DNA of 64,000 nucleotides. Origin: Paracoccaceae bacterium (lineage in GTDB: Bacteria; Pseudomonadota; Alphaproteobacteria; Rhodobacterales; Rhodobacteraceae). Position 1 is the first letter of the stretch. Every line of letters begins with the position of its first letter. Below the pieces are notes generated by a model. That model searched no databases. It had not been told where the DNA came from and was given only the letters and a program-made list of their open reading frames with translations. The position numbers and the translations under genes are program-made. The stretch is taken from contig JAIXZY010000003.1 of the NCBI GenBank assembly GCA_027489355.1, positions 62,001 to 126,000 of the forward strand, in the 5' to 3' direction. Below are positions 8,269-16,405 of the stretch, piece after piece.

Positions 8269-10047
8269 CTAAGCCTCTGTCCCCACGAGGTGCCCCTCGC
8301 CGATGTCCCGCAGGATCACCCGAACCGGTTGCCGCCCCACGGGATGTACCGGACTGGGCACCTCGGCGGACAGGCGCGGGCTTGCAGCGCGCTTGAGCGT
8401 GGGGTCCGGGATCGGCACCGCGCTGATCAGCCGGCGCGTGTACGGGTGCTGGGGATTGCCAAAGATCTGCGCGCGAGTCCCAAGTTCGACGATTTGGCCC
8501 AGATACATCACGCCCACCCGGTCCGAGATGTTGTCGACGACGGCCATGTCGTGGCTGATGAACAGGTAGGACATGTGGAACTCGGTCTGCAGGGCGCGCA
8601 ACAGGTCAAGGACCCTGGCCTGGACGCTGACGTCCAGCGCCGAAACGCTTTCGTCCGCGATGATTAGGTCCGGCTGCAAGGCCAGCGCCCGGGCAATGCA
8701 GATGCGCTGGCGCTGCCCCCCCGAGAATTCGTGCGGATAGCGATTGAGGTGATCAGGCTCCAGCCCGACGCGCGCCATGAGGTCCGCTGCACGGGCGCGC
8801 TGGCTGGCGGCATCGCCGATCCCGTGGATCACCAGCGGCTCGGCAATCAGGTCGCCCACCCGCATCCGGGGATTCAGTGCGGCCATCGGATCCTGGAAGA
8901 TCATCTGCACCCTGCGGCGCATCGCCTTCAGGCCCGCCGCGTTCAGCCCCTCCATTGGCTGTCCCGCGATCTCGATCCGGCCCTCGTGCGGGGCCAGGCC
9001 GACGAGGGCCTTGGCAATCGTCGACTTGCCGCAGCCGGATTCGCCCACCAGAGCGAAGGTCTCGCCCTTGCGGATGTCGAAACTTACATGCTCGACAGCG
9101 TGAACGTTCTGCGTCACTCCGCCCAGAAGCCCGCCGTGCAGGGGATAGCGGACGACAACATCGGACAGCCACGCAATGGGGTCCGAGGTCACGGGCAGGC
9201 GGGTCGCCCCCTGCCCCATGCGCGGGACGGCAGCCAGAAGCGCGCGGGTGTAGTCGGCCTGCGGCCTAGCAAAGATATCCGCCGTGGGCGCTGTCTCGAC
9301 CTGTCGCCCGGCCCGCATCACGATGACCCTGTCGGCCATCTCGGCGACCACGCCCATGTCATGCGTGATCAGGATGATCGCTGTTCCCATTTGGGACTGC
9401 AGGTCGCGCAGAAGGTCCAGCACCTCGCGCTGCACGGTCACATCCAGCGCCGTGGTGGGTTCGTCCGCGATCAACACCTCGGGCCGGAGCGCCAGCGCCA
9501 TCGCGATCATCACCCGCTGGCGCATCCCCCCGGACAATTCGTGCGGATACTGGTCCATCCGGCGGTCCGGCTCCGACAGCCGGACGGCACGCAGGGCCTC
9601 GACTGCGCGTGTCCTGGCCTCGCTTCGGCTGACCGGCTCATGCGCCCGGATCGCCTCGGACAGTTGCGCGCCCACGGTCATCACCGGGTTGAGACTGGTC
9701 ATCGGCTCCTGGAAGATCATCGCGATCCGGTTGCCCCGAACCCGGCGCAGCGCCGCCTCTGGCAACGAGGTCAGGTCCTGGCCCGCCAGCCGCACACGGC
9801 CCCCTGTCACCCGCACCGCCGGAGGCGGCAGCAGACCCATGATCGCCAGCGAGGTGATCGACTTCCCCGATCCGCTTTCCCCCGCAATGGCCAGGGTTTC
9901 GCCCTTCCGCAACTGGAACGACAGGTCCTGGACCAGGGGTTTCAGCCCAGCCTCGGTCCGGACCGACACGCAAAGCCCCTCGACCCGCAGGACGGGCTCC
10001 GGGGCCGTGACGGCCCCGGAGGTTGGCGTGGTTTCCGCAAGGGTCAT
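8269..10047 (-). CDS. fused double ATPase of a peptide/amide-type ABC importer (DppD-DppF like)
   Basis: 592 residues carrying two ABC ATPase domains in one chain. Domain 1 has Walker A GESGSGKS, signature LSGGMRQR and Walker B VLIADEPT. Domain 2 has Walker A GESGCGKS, signature FSGGQRQR and LIIADES. Each is followed by the oligopeptide/dipeptide C-terminal extension (HPYTRRLISAVP). It energises uptake through the two permeases of the same operon. The ATG at 10047 overlaps the amidase stop (ATGA). It is the last gene of the operon; a GC-rich hairpin downstream near 8250 could terminate it. Confidence 0.93.
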   Translation of the reverse strand: MTLAETTPTSGAVTAPEPVLRVEGLCVSVRTEAGLKPLVQDLSFQLRKGETLAIAGESGSGKSITSLAIMGLLPPPAVRVTGGRVRLAGQDLTSLPEAALRRVRGNRIAMIFQEPMTSLNPVMTVGAQLSEAIRAHEPVSRSEARTRAVEALRAVRLSEPDRRMDQYPHELSGGMRQRVMIAMALALRPEVLIADEPTTALDVTVQREVLDLLRDLQSQMGTAIILITHDMGVVAEMADRVIVMRAGRQVETAPTADIFARPQADYTRALLAAVPRMGQGATRLPVTSDPIAWLSDVVVRYPLHGGLLGGVTQNVHAVEHVSFDIRKGETFALVGESGCGKSTIAKALVGLAPHEGRIEIAGQPMEGLNAAGLKAMRRRVQMIFQDPMAALNPRMRVGDLIAEPLVIHGIGDAASQRARAADLMARVGLEPDHLNRYPHEFSGGQRQRICIARALALQPDLIIADESVSALDVSVQARVLDLLRALQTEFHMSYLFISHDMAVVDNISDRVGVMYLGQIVELGTRAQIFGNPQHPYTRRLISAVPIPDPTLKRAASPRLSAEVPSPVHPVGRQPVRVILRDIGEGHLVGTEA

Positions 10048-11003
10048 TCGAACACGACCCGGGGGAAGTAGAAGCTGACCACCCAGTTCGGCATGTCGAC
10101 GATCTCCGAGATGCGCAGATCGCCGCAGACCGAGCACAGCATGTAGGCGTCGACCGCCGAGATGCCCTGCTGCCGCGTCAGAAGGTCGATCATCCCGGCG
10201 ACCGCGTCCCTTGCCGCGGTCATCAGGTCCGGCCCGATGCCCGTGGTCGCCTCGTACCCCTTCGCATCCAGATGCCGCGTCACCGGCCCCGGCGTCGTGA
10301 AACGCGGGGTCTTGAGCGGCTGGTCCTTCACCAGGTCCAGCGTCAGGACGACGTTCATCGGGGATTCGATGGCCGTACCGCAGACCTCGCCATCCCCTTG
10401 CGCGGCATGGGTGTCGCCCACGCTGAACAAGGCCCCCTCAACCTCGACCGGCAGGTAAAGCGTCACGCCAGCCGTCAGGTCGCGGATGTCGAGGTTGCCG
10501 CCCACCCGCCGCGGCGGCACGACCGAGTGCGGGCCGGGTTCGGCCGGCGCATTGCCGATGGTGCCAGAGAAGGGCTTCAACGGCACGCGCGCCGAAGACC
10601 CCCACATCGCGGGCTCCATGCTGGCCGGGTCATAGGACCAGATGCACAGCGCGGGGTCCTTGAACTGGTCGGCCAGCAACCCGAAGCCCGGGATGTTCGC
10701 CGTCCAGCCGAAGCCCTTGCCGCCGAACACCTTGGGCTGGAAGCCCTCCAGCGTCACCTTCAGCACGTCGCCGGGCTTGGCCCCGTCCACCCAGATCGGC
10801 CCCGACACCGGGTTGATCTTGCCGAAGTCGAGGTCGACCACGCTTTGCACGGTAGACGACGGGCCGAGCTGGCCCGCCGAGGAATCATGACAGTGGAACT
10901 CGATGGTCGAGCCGGGCGCGACGCGCAACGCGGGCGGCAGGGAGTTGTCCCAGCCGAAGTGATGCTGCGCGCCGTGGATTGTATAGTCGCAGGCCTTGCA
11001 CAT
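10044..11003 (-). CDS. acetamidase/formamidase family amidohydrolase
   Basis: 319 residues of the FmdA/AmdA fold, which hydrolyses formamide, acetamide or similar small amides to the acid and ammonia. Diagnostic blocks are GDVLKVTLEGFQP, VGDTHAAQGDGEVCGTAIE (metal-binding Asp/His region) and DAYMLCSVCGDLRISEIVD at the C-terminus. No signal peptide; cytoplasmic. It lies between the substrate-binding protein (TAATG overlap) and the ATPase gene, so imported substrate is probably hydrolysed directly. The substrate is not readable from sequence; the AmiC/AmiR-type regulators of this operon support an aliphatic amide. Confidence 0.9.
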   Translation of the reverse strand: MCKACDYTIHGAQHHFGWDNSLPPALRVAPGSTIEFHCHDSSAGQLGPSSTVQSVVDLDFGKINPVSGPIWVDGAKPGDVLKVTLEGFQPKVFGGKGFGWTANIPGFGLLADQFKDPALCIWSYDPASMEPAMWGSSARVPLKPFSGTIGNAPAEPGPHSVVPPRRVGGNLDIRDLTAGVTLYLPVEVEGALFSVGDTHAAQGDGEVCGTAIESPMNVVLTLDLVKDQPLKTPRFTTPGPVTRHLDAKGYEATTGIGPDLMTAARDAVAGMIDLLTRQQGISAVDAYMLCSVCGDLRISEIVDMPNWVVSFYFPRVVFE

Positions 11004-12616
11004 TACTGTTTGACCCAGACGTAGTCGTAGTTGACCGGGATCGAGACGGGGTCGACGTACAGCGCATCCTCGCCGCCCATCCGTTCGGACTTCATCGTGT
11101 AGCGTTCCTCGTTGAAGACCGGGACCCAGGGGGCCTCTTCCATCACGCCCATGTAGACGTCGGACCAGAGCTTCAGCCGCTCTTCAGCCTTGGCGGGGTC
11201 GAACATGCTGTCAGCCTCGACCGCCTTCGCATCCAGCGCCTCGTCGCAGAACTTCGACCAGTTCCAGCCGCCGGGGGCCGCTCCGGCGCAACCGAGGATC
11301 GGGCCGTAGAAGTTGGACGGATCGGGGAAGTCCGCGATCCAGCCCATGCCGCCCGACCAGATCATCGGGGCGGTGCCTGCGCCACCCGCCTCGATCACGT
11401 TGGCTTGGGCGAGGTTCTGGATGTTGGCCTTGATCCCGATGGCCGCCAGGTCCTGCTGGATCGCCTGAGCGATGCGCGGGTTCGGGTCGGTGTTCATCAC
11501 GTAGAGATCGGTCTCGAACCCGTCCGCCAGCCCCGCGTCGGCAAGCAGCTTCTTCGCGCCTTCCGGATCATAGGCATAGCCCGCATAGCCTTCAGTATAG
11601 CCGGGCATCGAGGGCGGCAGCGGCTGGGTCGCGGGGATCGCGCGGCCGTTGATGATCTGGGTGATCCGCTCCTTGTTGATCGCCATGTTGACGGCCTTGC
11701 GCACCTCGACCTTGTCGAAGGGCGGGGTGGTGACGTTCAGCGTGATGTAGCCGGTGTGCAGCTGCCCGCCCTGCACCACGCGCGCGGCCTGGGCCGGGTC
11801 GCCCATCACCTCGGTGAACTTCGCGGGCGGGATGCCGTCGCCGGGGACGTCGACCTCGCCGTTCTGCAGGCGCAGAAGGGCCACGACCGGCTCTTGCCCC
11901 ACCTCGAACACGATGCTGTCCAGGAACGGCACACCGGGGCGCCAGTAATCCGCGTTCTTCTCGAACACCAGCCGCTGGCCCAATGTCCATTCCGCCAGCT
12001 TGTAGGCCCCGGTCCCGACCGGCTTCTTGCCGAAATCCGCGCCCGCCTCGTCCACCGCTTCCTTCGGCACGACCGAGGCGAAGTTCAGCGCCATGACGTG
12101 CAGGAAGGTCGCATCGGGACGCGAGAGGGTGATCTTCACCGTCAGCGGATCGACGACCTCGACCCCCGACAGCCCGCCGTCGCCCGCCTGGTCGAAGCCC
12201 GCGATGGCGCCGAAGAAGCCTGCACCGGGCGACTGGGTGGCCGGGTTCGTCACGCGGTCCAGCGAGTATTTCACGTCCTCGGCCGTCATCTCGCGCCCGT
12301 TGTGGAACTTGACCCCGGCGCGCAGCTTGAAGGTGTAGACAAGGCCGTCCTCAGAGATCTCGTAGCTTTCCGCCAGCCCCGGACGCAGCGTCGTCGTGCC
12401 GGGGACATAGTCCATCAGCCCGTCGAACAGCGACTTGATCATCGACCAGTTCTGCCAGTCGTAGCCGATGGCCGGGTCAAGCGTCGCCACGTCGTCCTTG
12501 TAGGTGATGGTGATCGACCCACCGGGCTTGGCGGCCGGGTCGGGGGTATAGTCCTGCGCGGCCACAGGCAGGGCCAGTGCCAGCATGACGGCGGTCGAGG
12601 CGAGCAGCTTCTTCAT
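11003..12616 (-). CDS. ABC transporter substrate-binding protein, family 5 (peptide/nickel type)
   Basis: 537 residues. Sec signal peptide MKKLLASTAVMLALALPVAA, then a mature SBP_bac_5 protein: DDVATLDPAIGYD, a long two-lobe fold with LRAGVKFHNGREMTAEDVKY, and WIADFPDPSNFYGPI near residue 410. It captures the solute in the periplasm. AGGAG precedes ATG 12616. It lies 18 nt downstream of the permease gene. Members of this family bind peptides, opines, glutathione or other compounds; here an amide-containing ligand is inferred from the amidase next to it. Confidence 0.93.
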   Translation of the reverse strand: MKKLLASTAVMLALALPVAAQDYTPDPAAKPGGSITITYKDDVATLDPAIGYDWQNWSMIKSLFDGLMDYVPGTTTLRPGLAESYEISEDGLVYTFKLRAGVKFHNGREMTAEDVKYSLDRVTNPATQSPGAGFFGAIAGFDQAGDGGLSGVEVVDPLTVKITLSRPDATFLHVMALNFASVVPKEAVDEAGADFGKKPVGTGAYKLAEWTLGQRLVFEKNADYWRPGVPFLDSIVFEVGQEPVVALLRLQNGEVDVPGDGIPPAKFTEVMGDPAQAARVVQGGQLHTGYITLNVTTPPFDKVEVRKAVNMAINKERITQIINGRAIPATQPLPPSMPGYTEGYAGYAYDPEGAKKLLADAGLADGFETDLYVMNTDPNPRIAQAIQQDLAAIGIKANIQNLAQANVIEAGGAGTAPMIWSGGMGWIADFPDPSNFYGPILGCAGAAPGGWNWSKFCDEALDAKAVEADSMFDPAKAEERLKLWSDVYMGVMEEAPWVPVFNEERYTMKSERMGGEDALYVDPVSIPVNYDYVWVKQ

Positions 12617-12634
12617 TGTCTCTCTCCTGTTGGG

Positions 12635-13555
12635 TTAGCGAAGTTTGATCCGGGGATCGATGAAGGGCGCGATGAGGTCGGCCAGCAGGTTCCCCAGCAC
12701 GATGGCAAAAGCGGACACCAGCGTGACGCCCATGATGATCGGAATGTCGACGCGCTGGATCGCCTGCCAGGCAAGCTGGCCGATGCCGGGCCAGCCGAAG
12801 ACCGACTCCACCACGACGATACCGCCCATGAAGATGCCGATGTCGATGCCGATCATGGCGATGACGGGCAGGATCGCGTTCGGCAGCGCATGGCGCAGAA
12901 CGATGCGGGCGCGGGTCAGCCCCTTGGCGCGGGCGGTGCGGATATAGTCGGCACGCAGCACGTCGATCATGCTGGACCGCATCATCCGGCTGTACCAACC
13001 CGACCCGAGGATCCCCAGCGTCACGGCAGGCAGCACCAGATGGGCGAAGGTCCCGTAACCTCCGATCGGGAACCATCCCAGCTTCACCGCGAAGACGTAG
13101 AGGAGCAAAAGGCTGACCACGAACTGCGGGGCCGAGACGGTGACGAACGAGGTGACCATCAGCGTCTGGTCCAACGCCCTGCCCCGCCAGAGCGCAGCGA
13201 TGATCCCCATCGTCAGGCCCAGCACCAGCTCGCAGAAGATCGCCCCGACCATCAGCAAGAGCGTGGCAGGCAGGCGCGACAGGATCAGCTCGGCCACCTG
13301 GGTCTTCTGCAGGTAGCTACGGCCCATGTCGCCCTGTAGAAGCGCGCCCATGTAACGGGCGTATTGCACGACGAAGGGCTTATCCAGGCCCAGCTGCTCG
13401 CGGATGTTCTCGACCGTCTCCGCCGTGGCGGCGCGGCCGGCGATCTGGCGGACCGGGTCTGCGGGCAGGACGTAGAGCAGGAAGAAGGTGATGAAGCTGA
13501 CACCCAGCAGGATCAGCGCAGATTGGATCAGGCGGCGGATCAGATAGGCGGCCAT
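12635..13555 (-). CDS. ABC transporter permease, DppB type
   Basis: 306 residues and about six transmembrane helices. FLLYVLPADPVRQIAGR near the N-terminus is the periplasmic DPxR block of DppB/OppB permeases. The EAA loop reads DYIRTARAKGLTRARIVLRH. The ATG at 13555 overlaps the preceding dppC-like stop (TGATG); a TTG one codon upstream is not needed. It forms the membrane channel with the DppC-like protein. Confidence 0.93.
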   Translation of the reverse strand: MAAYLIRRLIQSALILLGVSFITFFLLYVLPADPVRQIAGRAATAETVENIREQLGLDKPFVVQYARYMGALLQGDMGRSYLQKTQVAELILSRLPATLLLMVGAIFCELVLGLTMGIIAALWRGRALDQTLMVTSFVTVSAPQFVVSLLLLYVFAVKLGWFPIGGYGTFAHLVLPAVTLGILGSGWYSRMMRSSMIDVLRADYIRTARAKGLTRARIVLRHALPNAILPVIAMIGIDIGIFMGGIVVVESVFGWPGIGQLAWQAIQRVDIPIIMGVTLVSAFAIVLGNLLADLIAPFIDPRIKLR

Positions 13556-14436
13556 CAATCGCGCCCCCGTTGCGTCGGGTCAAGGACGTCGCGCAAGGCG
13601 TCACCCACGAGGTTGAAGGCCAGGGCCAGAAGGATGATCGCGGCCCCGGGGATGAAGACCAGCCAGGGGGCGGTCTGGAAGTAGGTCTGGTTCTCGAAGA
13701 TGATGTTGCCCCAGCTGGCGGTGGGCGGCTGCACGCCGATCCCCAGGAACGAAAGCGTCGCCTCCAGCAGCACCGTCGTGGAAATGCCCAGCGTCCCCCA
13801 GACAATGATCGTGGGCAGCAGGTGCGGCAGGATGTGGCGGAAGAGGATGCGGCCGGTGCTCGCACCCAGCGTCCGTTCCGCCGCGATGAAGTCACGCGTG
13901 GCCAGCGAGGAAGTCTCGGTATAGATCACCCGCGCGGTCTGCACCCAGTTCACCAGGGCGATCACCAGCGCGACGATCCAGAGCGACGGCTCGAAAATCG
14001 CGGCCAGGCAGATCGCCAGGAGCAACGCCGGGAAGGCCATCATCAGGTCGGTGAAGCGCATCAGCACCCCGCCGATCCAGCCGCGGAAGAAGCCCGCCGT
14101 GATGCCGACCAGCGTGCCGATCACCAGCGCAAGGCCGTTCGCCACCACCCCGATGATGAGCGAGGTCTGCGCACCATAGAGGATGCGGCTGAAAAGGTCG
14201 CGGCCCAGAAGGTCGGTCCCCATCAGGAACTGACCGCCCGGCGGCATCGGCGCGCCTTCGATCGTCAGGCCGTCGAACATCTGCTCGTTCGGGTCGAACG
14301 GTGCGATCCACGGCGCGAAGACGGCCCCCGCCACAACCAGAAGGATGATCGCCAGCCCGAACAGCGCCAGCTTGCGGCGCAGAAGCCGCGCAAACGCCCC
14401 CTGCGGCGCGGGGTCAGCCACGCTCAGATCGGTCAT
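13555..14436 (-). CDS. ABC transporter permease, DppC type
   Basis: 293 residues with an N-terminal cytoplasmic tail, a first helix at about 24-45 and five more later. The DppC hallmark FLMGTDLLGRDLFSRILYG is present, and the EAA loop contains DFIAAERTLGASTGRILFRH. The coding start overlaps the 3' end of the ANTAR gene by 23 nt, indicating coupled translation inside the amide operon. Confidence 0.93.
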   Translation of the reverse strand: MTDLSVADPAPQGAFARLLRRKLALFGLAIILLVVAGAVFAPWIAPFDPNEQMFDGLTIEGAPMPPGGQFLMGTDLLGRDLFSRILYGAQTSLIIGVVANGLALVIGTLVGITAGFFRGWIGGVLMRFTDLMMAFPALLLAICLAAIFEPSLWIVALVIALVNWVQTARVIYTETSSLATRDFIAAERTLGASTGRILFRHILPHLLPTIIVWGTLGISTTVLLEATLSFLGIGVQPPTASWGNIIFENQTYFQTAPWLVFIPGAAIILLALAFNLVGDALRDVLDPTQRGRD

Positions 14437-15016
14437 CCATTCCCCCTTGCGCCGCGACGATCCGCGCCGCCGCGTCCTCGAAACTGATCCGCCAGGCCAT
14501 CGCCATCTGGCGCAGCTGCGCATAGGCCTCGGCCTCGGCCTTGCCGCGCGCCGCCAGCAGCGTCACCGCGCGCACCACGGTCTGCCGTTCGTCCAGCCGC
14601 CGCCGCAGGTCCGCGATTTCCGCCGACAGCGCCTTCTGCGCATCAAACGCATCCCGCGCGATCAGCAGCGCCGAATAGGCCCCGCTGTCCCCAACCGGCT
14701 TCAGCAGTTGCGCGTGCGAGCCTGCCTTCAGCGACCATTCGATCCGACCCGGCGCCTCGGAGCCGATCAGAGCGATCATCGGGATCGGCGGCTGGCCGGG
14801 TTCCCAGGGGAACATGCCGTCATGACCCATGTCGGCGTCAAAGAAGATGTAGTCCGCCGCCAGCGCCTCCGGCCCCAGCTCGGGCCAGGCCTGCACGACC
14901 TGCAAGCCGATGGCCGTCAGCTGCCGGGTCAGGGCCTGCACCGTCGGATGCGGACGGTGCAGGATGATCGCCTGCGCGCCGCCAAGGTTCGGGATGCGGA
15001 TCGGCCGGCGCTTCAT
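14414..15016 (-). CDS. AmiR-like ANTAR-domain RNA-binding antiterminator
   Basis: 200 residues. The N-terminal half is a degenerate receiver-like domain (VQALTRQLTAIGLQVVQAWP, DYIFFDADMG) that keeps little of a phosphorylation site. A coiled-coil segment follows (KALSAEIADLRRRLDERQ) and then a C-terminal ANTAR-type three-helix bundle. This is the layout of AmiR, which is held inactive by AmiC and, when released by amide, stops premature transcription termination. It is translationally coupled to the AmiC-like gene upstream (ATGA). The hairpin at 16110-16152 is the obvious candidate target. Confidence 0.85.
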   Translation of the reverse strand: MKRRPIRIPNLGGAQAIILHRPHPTVQALTRQLTAIGLQVVQAWPELGPEALAADYIFFDADMGHDGMFPWEPGQPPIPMIALIGSEAPGRIEWSLKAGSHAQLLKPVGDSGAYSALLIARDAFDAQKALSAEIADLRRRLDERQTVVRAVTLLAARGKAEAEAYAQLRQMAMAWRISFEDAAARIVAAQGGMDDRSERG

Positions 15017-16092
15017 GACACCACCCGCAGGATAGGTGCGGGGGTGGAGCGACTGCGGGTCAGGTAGGGGTCCCCCGCCACCGCTTCGCAGCGCTTCAGC
15101 ACCTTGAACGCCCCGCCTTCGACCCGCGCGATGATGACCGGTAGGGCGGTGTGGTGCGTCTCGGGGTCCACGATCCCGCCCCGCCCCGCCAGAAGCTGCG
15201 ACAAGGGCCAGTTCTCTGCCCCCTCGCGTCCGGCCAGAAGCCGCGCAAGCTCCATCACCGCCGAGAACGCCGCCGCTTCGTGCGACGAGCCGAAGTTCCC
15301 CGCCCCCGGCCACCCCGGCACGCCCCGGAAATACGGCCCCGCCGCCACCAGCCCCTCGGCCGCCTGGCCCAGGGCCGGCAACTCGCATTCGGTCACATTG
15401 CAGGACAGGACCGGGCATCTCTCGGGACGGAACCACGCATCCTCCTGCCCCAGCGCGCGGTAGGCCGCCATGAACTCATAGGAGGACGGGCCGATCAGCG
15501 AGTTCATGATGAAATCCGGCCGGGAGAAGCGGATTTCCTCGATCATCCGCCCCACTTCGCGCGACCCGATCGGCAGGTAGCGTTCGCCAGTGACCTCGCC
15601 GCCCGCGGCGGTGATGCGTTCGCGCGCGAGGCGGTTCATCTCCCAGCCCCAGATGTAGTTCGAACCCGTGAGGTAAGCCCGCCGCCCATGCGCGGGCATC
15701 ACCCAGTCCAGAAGCGGCAAGAGGTGCTGGTTCGGGCAGGCATGGGTGTAGACCACATGGTCCGAGGCCTCGAAGCCTTCATACGGCACCGCGTACCACA
15801 GAGTGCCGCCGAACTTTTCCACCGTCGGGATCACTTCCTTCCGGCTCCACGAGGTGATGCACCCGACGACATGCCGCGCGCCGGTATCGCGCAGGATTTC
15901 CTCGCAGAGCGGCGCGTAGGCGTCGATGTTGCCGCCCGGGTCCCGTTCGACCGGCACGAAGCTGAAGTCCAGGTCGGGGTCCCCGTTGACCCGCGCGATT
16001 GCGGCCAGTGCGCCGGACCGGCAGGCCTCGGAGATCAGCGAATAGCTGCCCGAGCGCGACAAGAGGAGTCCCAGCCTGATCTGCCGTCTCAC
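15013..16092 (-). CDS. AmiC-like amide sensor (periplasmic-binding-protein fold, cytoplasmic)
   Basis: 359 residues of the branched-chain amino acid/urea/amide receptor fold (Peripla_BP_6). LGLLLSRSGSYSLISEACRS at the start and YLTGSNYIWGWEMNRLARE in the middle match AmiC and the UrtA/FmdD-like ligand pocket. There is no signal peptide, consistent with a cytoplasmic regulator that binds AmiR rather than a transporter component. The start is GTG 16092 preceded by a GGGGGA Shine-Dalgarno. It is the first gene of a seven-gene operon and lies 17 nt downstream of a terminator-like hairpin. Confidence 0.87.
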   Translation of the reverse strand: MRRQIRLGLLLSRSGSYSLISEACRSGALAAIARVNGDPDLDFSFVPVERDPGGNIDAYAPLCEEILRDTGARHVVGCITSWSRKEVIPTVEKFGGTLWYAVPYEGFEASDHVVYTHACPNQHLLPLLDWVMPAHGRRAYLTGSNYIWGWEMNRLARERITAAGGEVTGERYLPIGSREVGRMIEEIRFSRPDFIMNSLIGPSSYEFMAAYRALGQEDAWFRPERCPVLSCNVTECELPALGQAAEGLVAAGPYFRGVPGWPGAGNFGSSHEAAAFSAVMELARLLAGREGAENWPLSQLLAGRGGIVDPETHHTALPVIIARVEGGAFKVLKRCEAVAGDPYLTRSRSTPAPILRVVS

Positions 16093-16109
16093 GGCGTCCC
16101 CCGAACGTC

Positions 16110-16152
16110 AAAAGGCCTTGGCGCAGACCCTGTCTGGTCTGCGTTCAAGGCC
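16110..16152 (-). terminator. leader terminator/attenuator in front of the amide operon
   Basis: Read on the minus strand: GGCCTTG, a short internal loop, GCAGACC, hexaloop AGACAG, GGTCTGC, then CAAGGCC, followed by TTTT (16113-16110). The two 7-bp stems and U-tract form an intrinsic terminator located before, not after, the AmiC-like gene. That is the architecture of ANTAR-controlled attenuation. The hexaloop has the A at position 1 but C, not the usual G, at position 4. Confidence 0.75.
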
Positions 16153-16160
16153 CGAGTGCC

Positions 16161-16198
16161 ACATCATCGTTTTGCGATTTACAGTGTCGACGATATGT
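16161..16198 (-). promoter_or_regulatory. second leader stem-loop upstream of the attenuator
   Basis: On the minus strand ACATATCGT and ACGATGATGT can pair with one bulge, closing a loop that contains a smaller ATCG/CGAT hairpin. It directly precedes the terminator hairpin, the place where ANTAR RNA targets carry their first stem-loop. The rest of the 313-nt interval 16093-16405 holds the unassigned promoters of both divergent transcription units. Confidence 0.4.
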
Positions 16199-16405
16199 CC
16201 CTGTTGCTGGGGGTCAAGCCCTCTTGTGCGTTTTTCTTGCCCGCCGACGCGACGGAGACAGGCAGATGTCCAAAATTCGGGCAGACCGCGTCACGCCATC
16301 GGCTGGTGCAAAAATGCGTTCCCCTGCGGAACCGGATGAAAACCTGTGCGTTAGAGTGCGTCAGGTTGCGCGTTGCACTGACGGCCTTGGGGGAGGCGGG
16401 GAATC

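Noticed and set aside
10979-13339. 786-codon plus-strand open frame
   Set aside because: Antisense of the family-5 binding protein and DppB permease genes; translation has no domain.
16140-16165. Sigma-54 promoter before the amide operon (TGGCAC...TTGA)
   Set aside because: The spacing between the GG and TTG elements is two bases too long, and the C of TTGC is missing.
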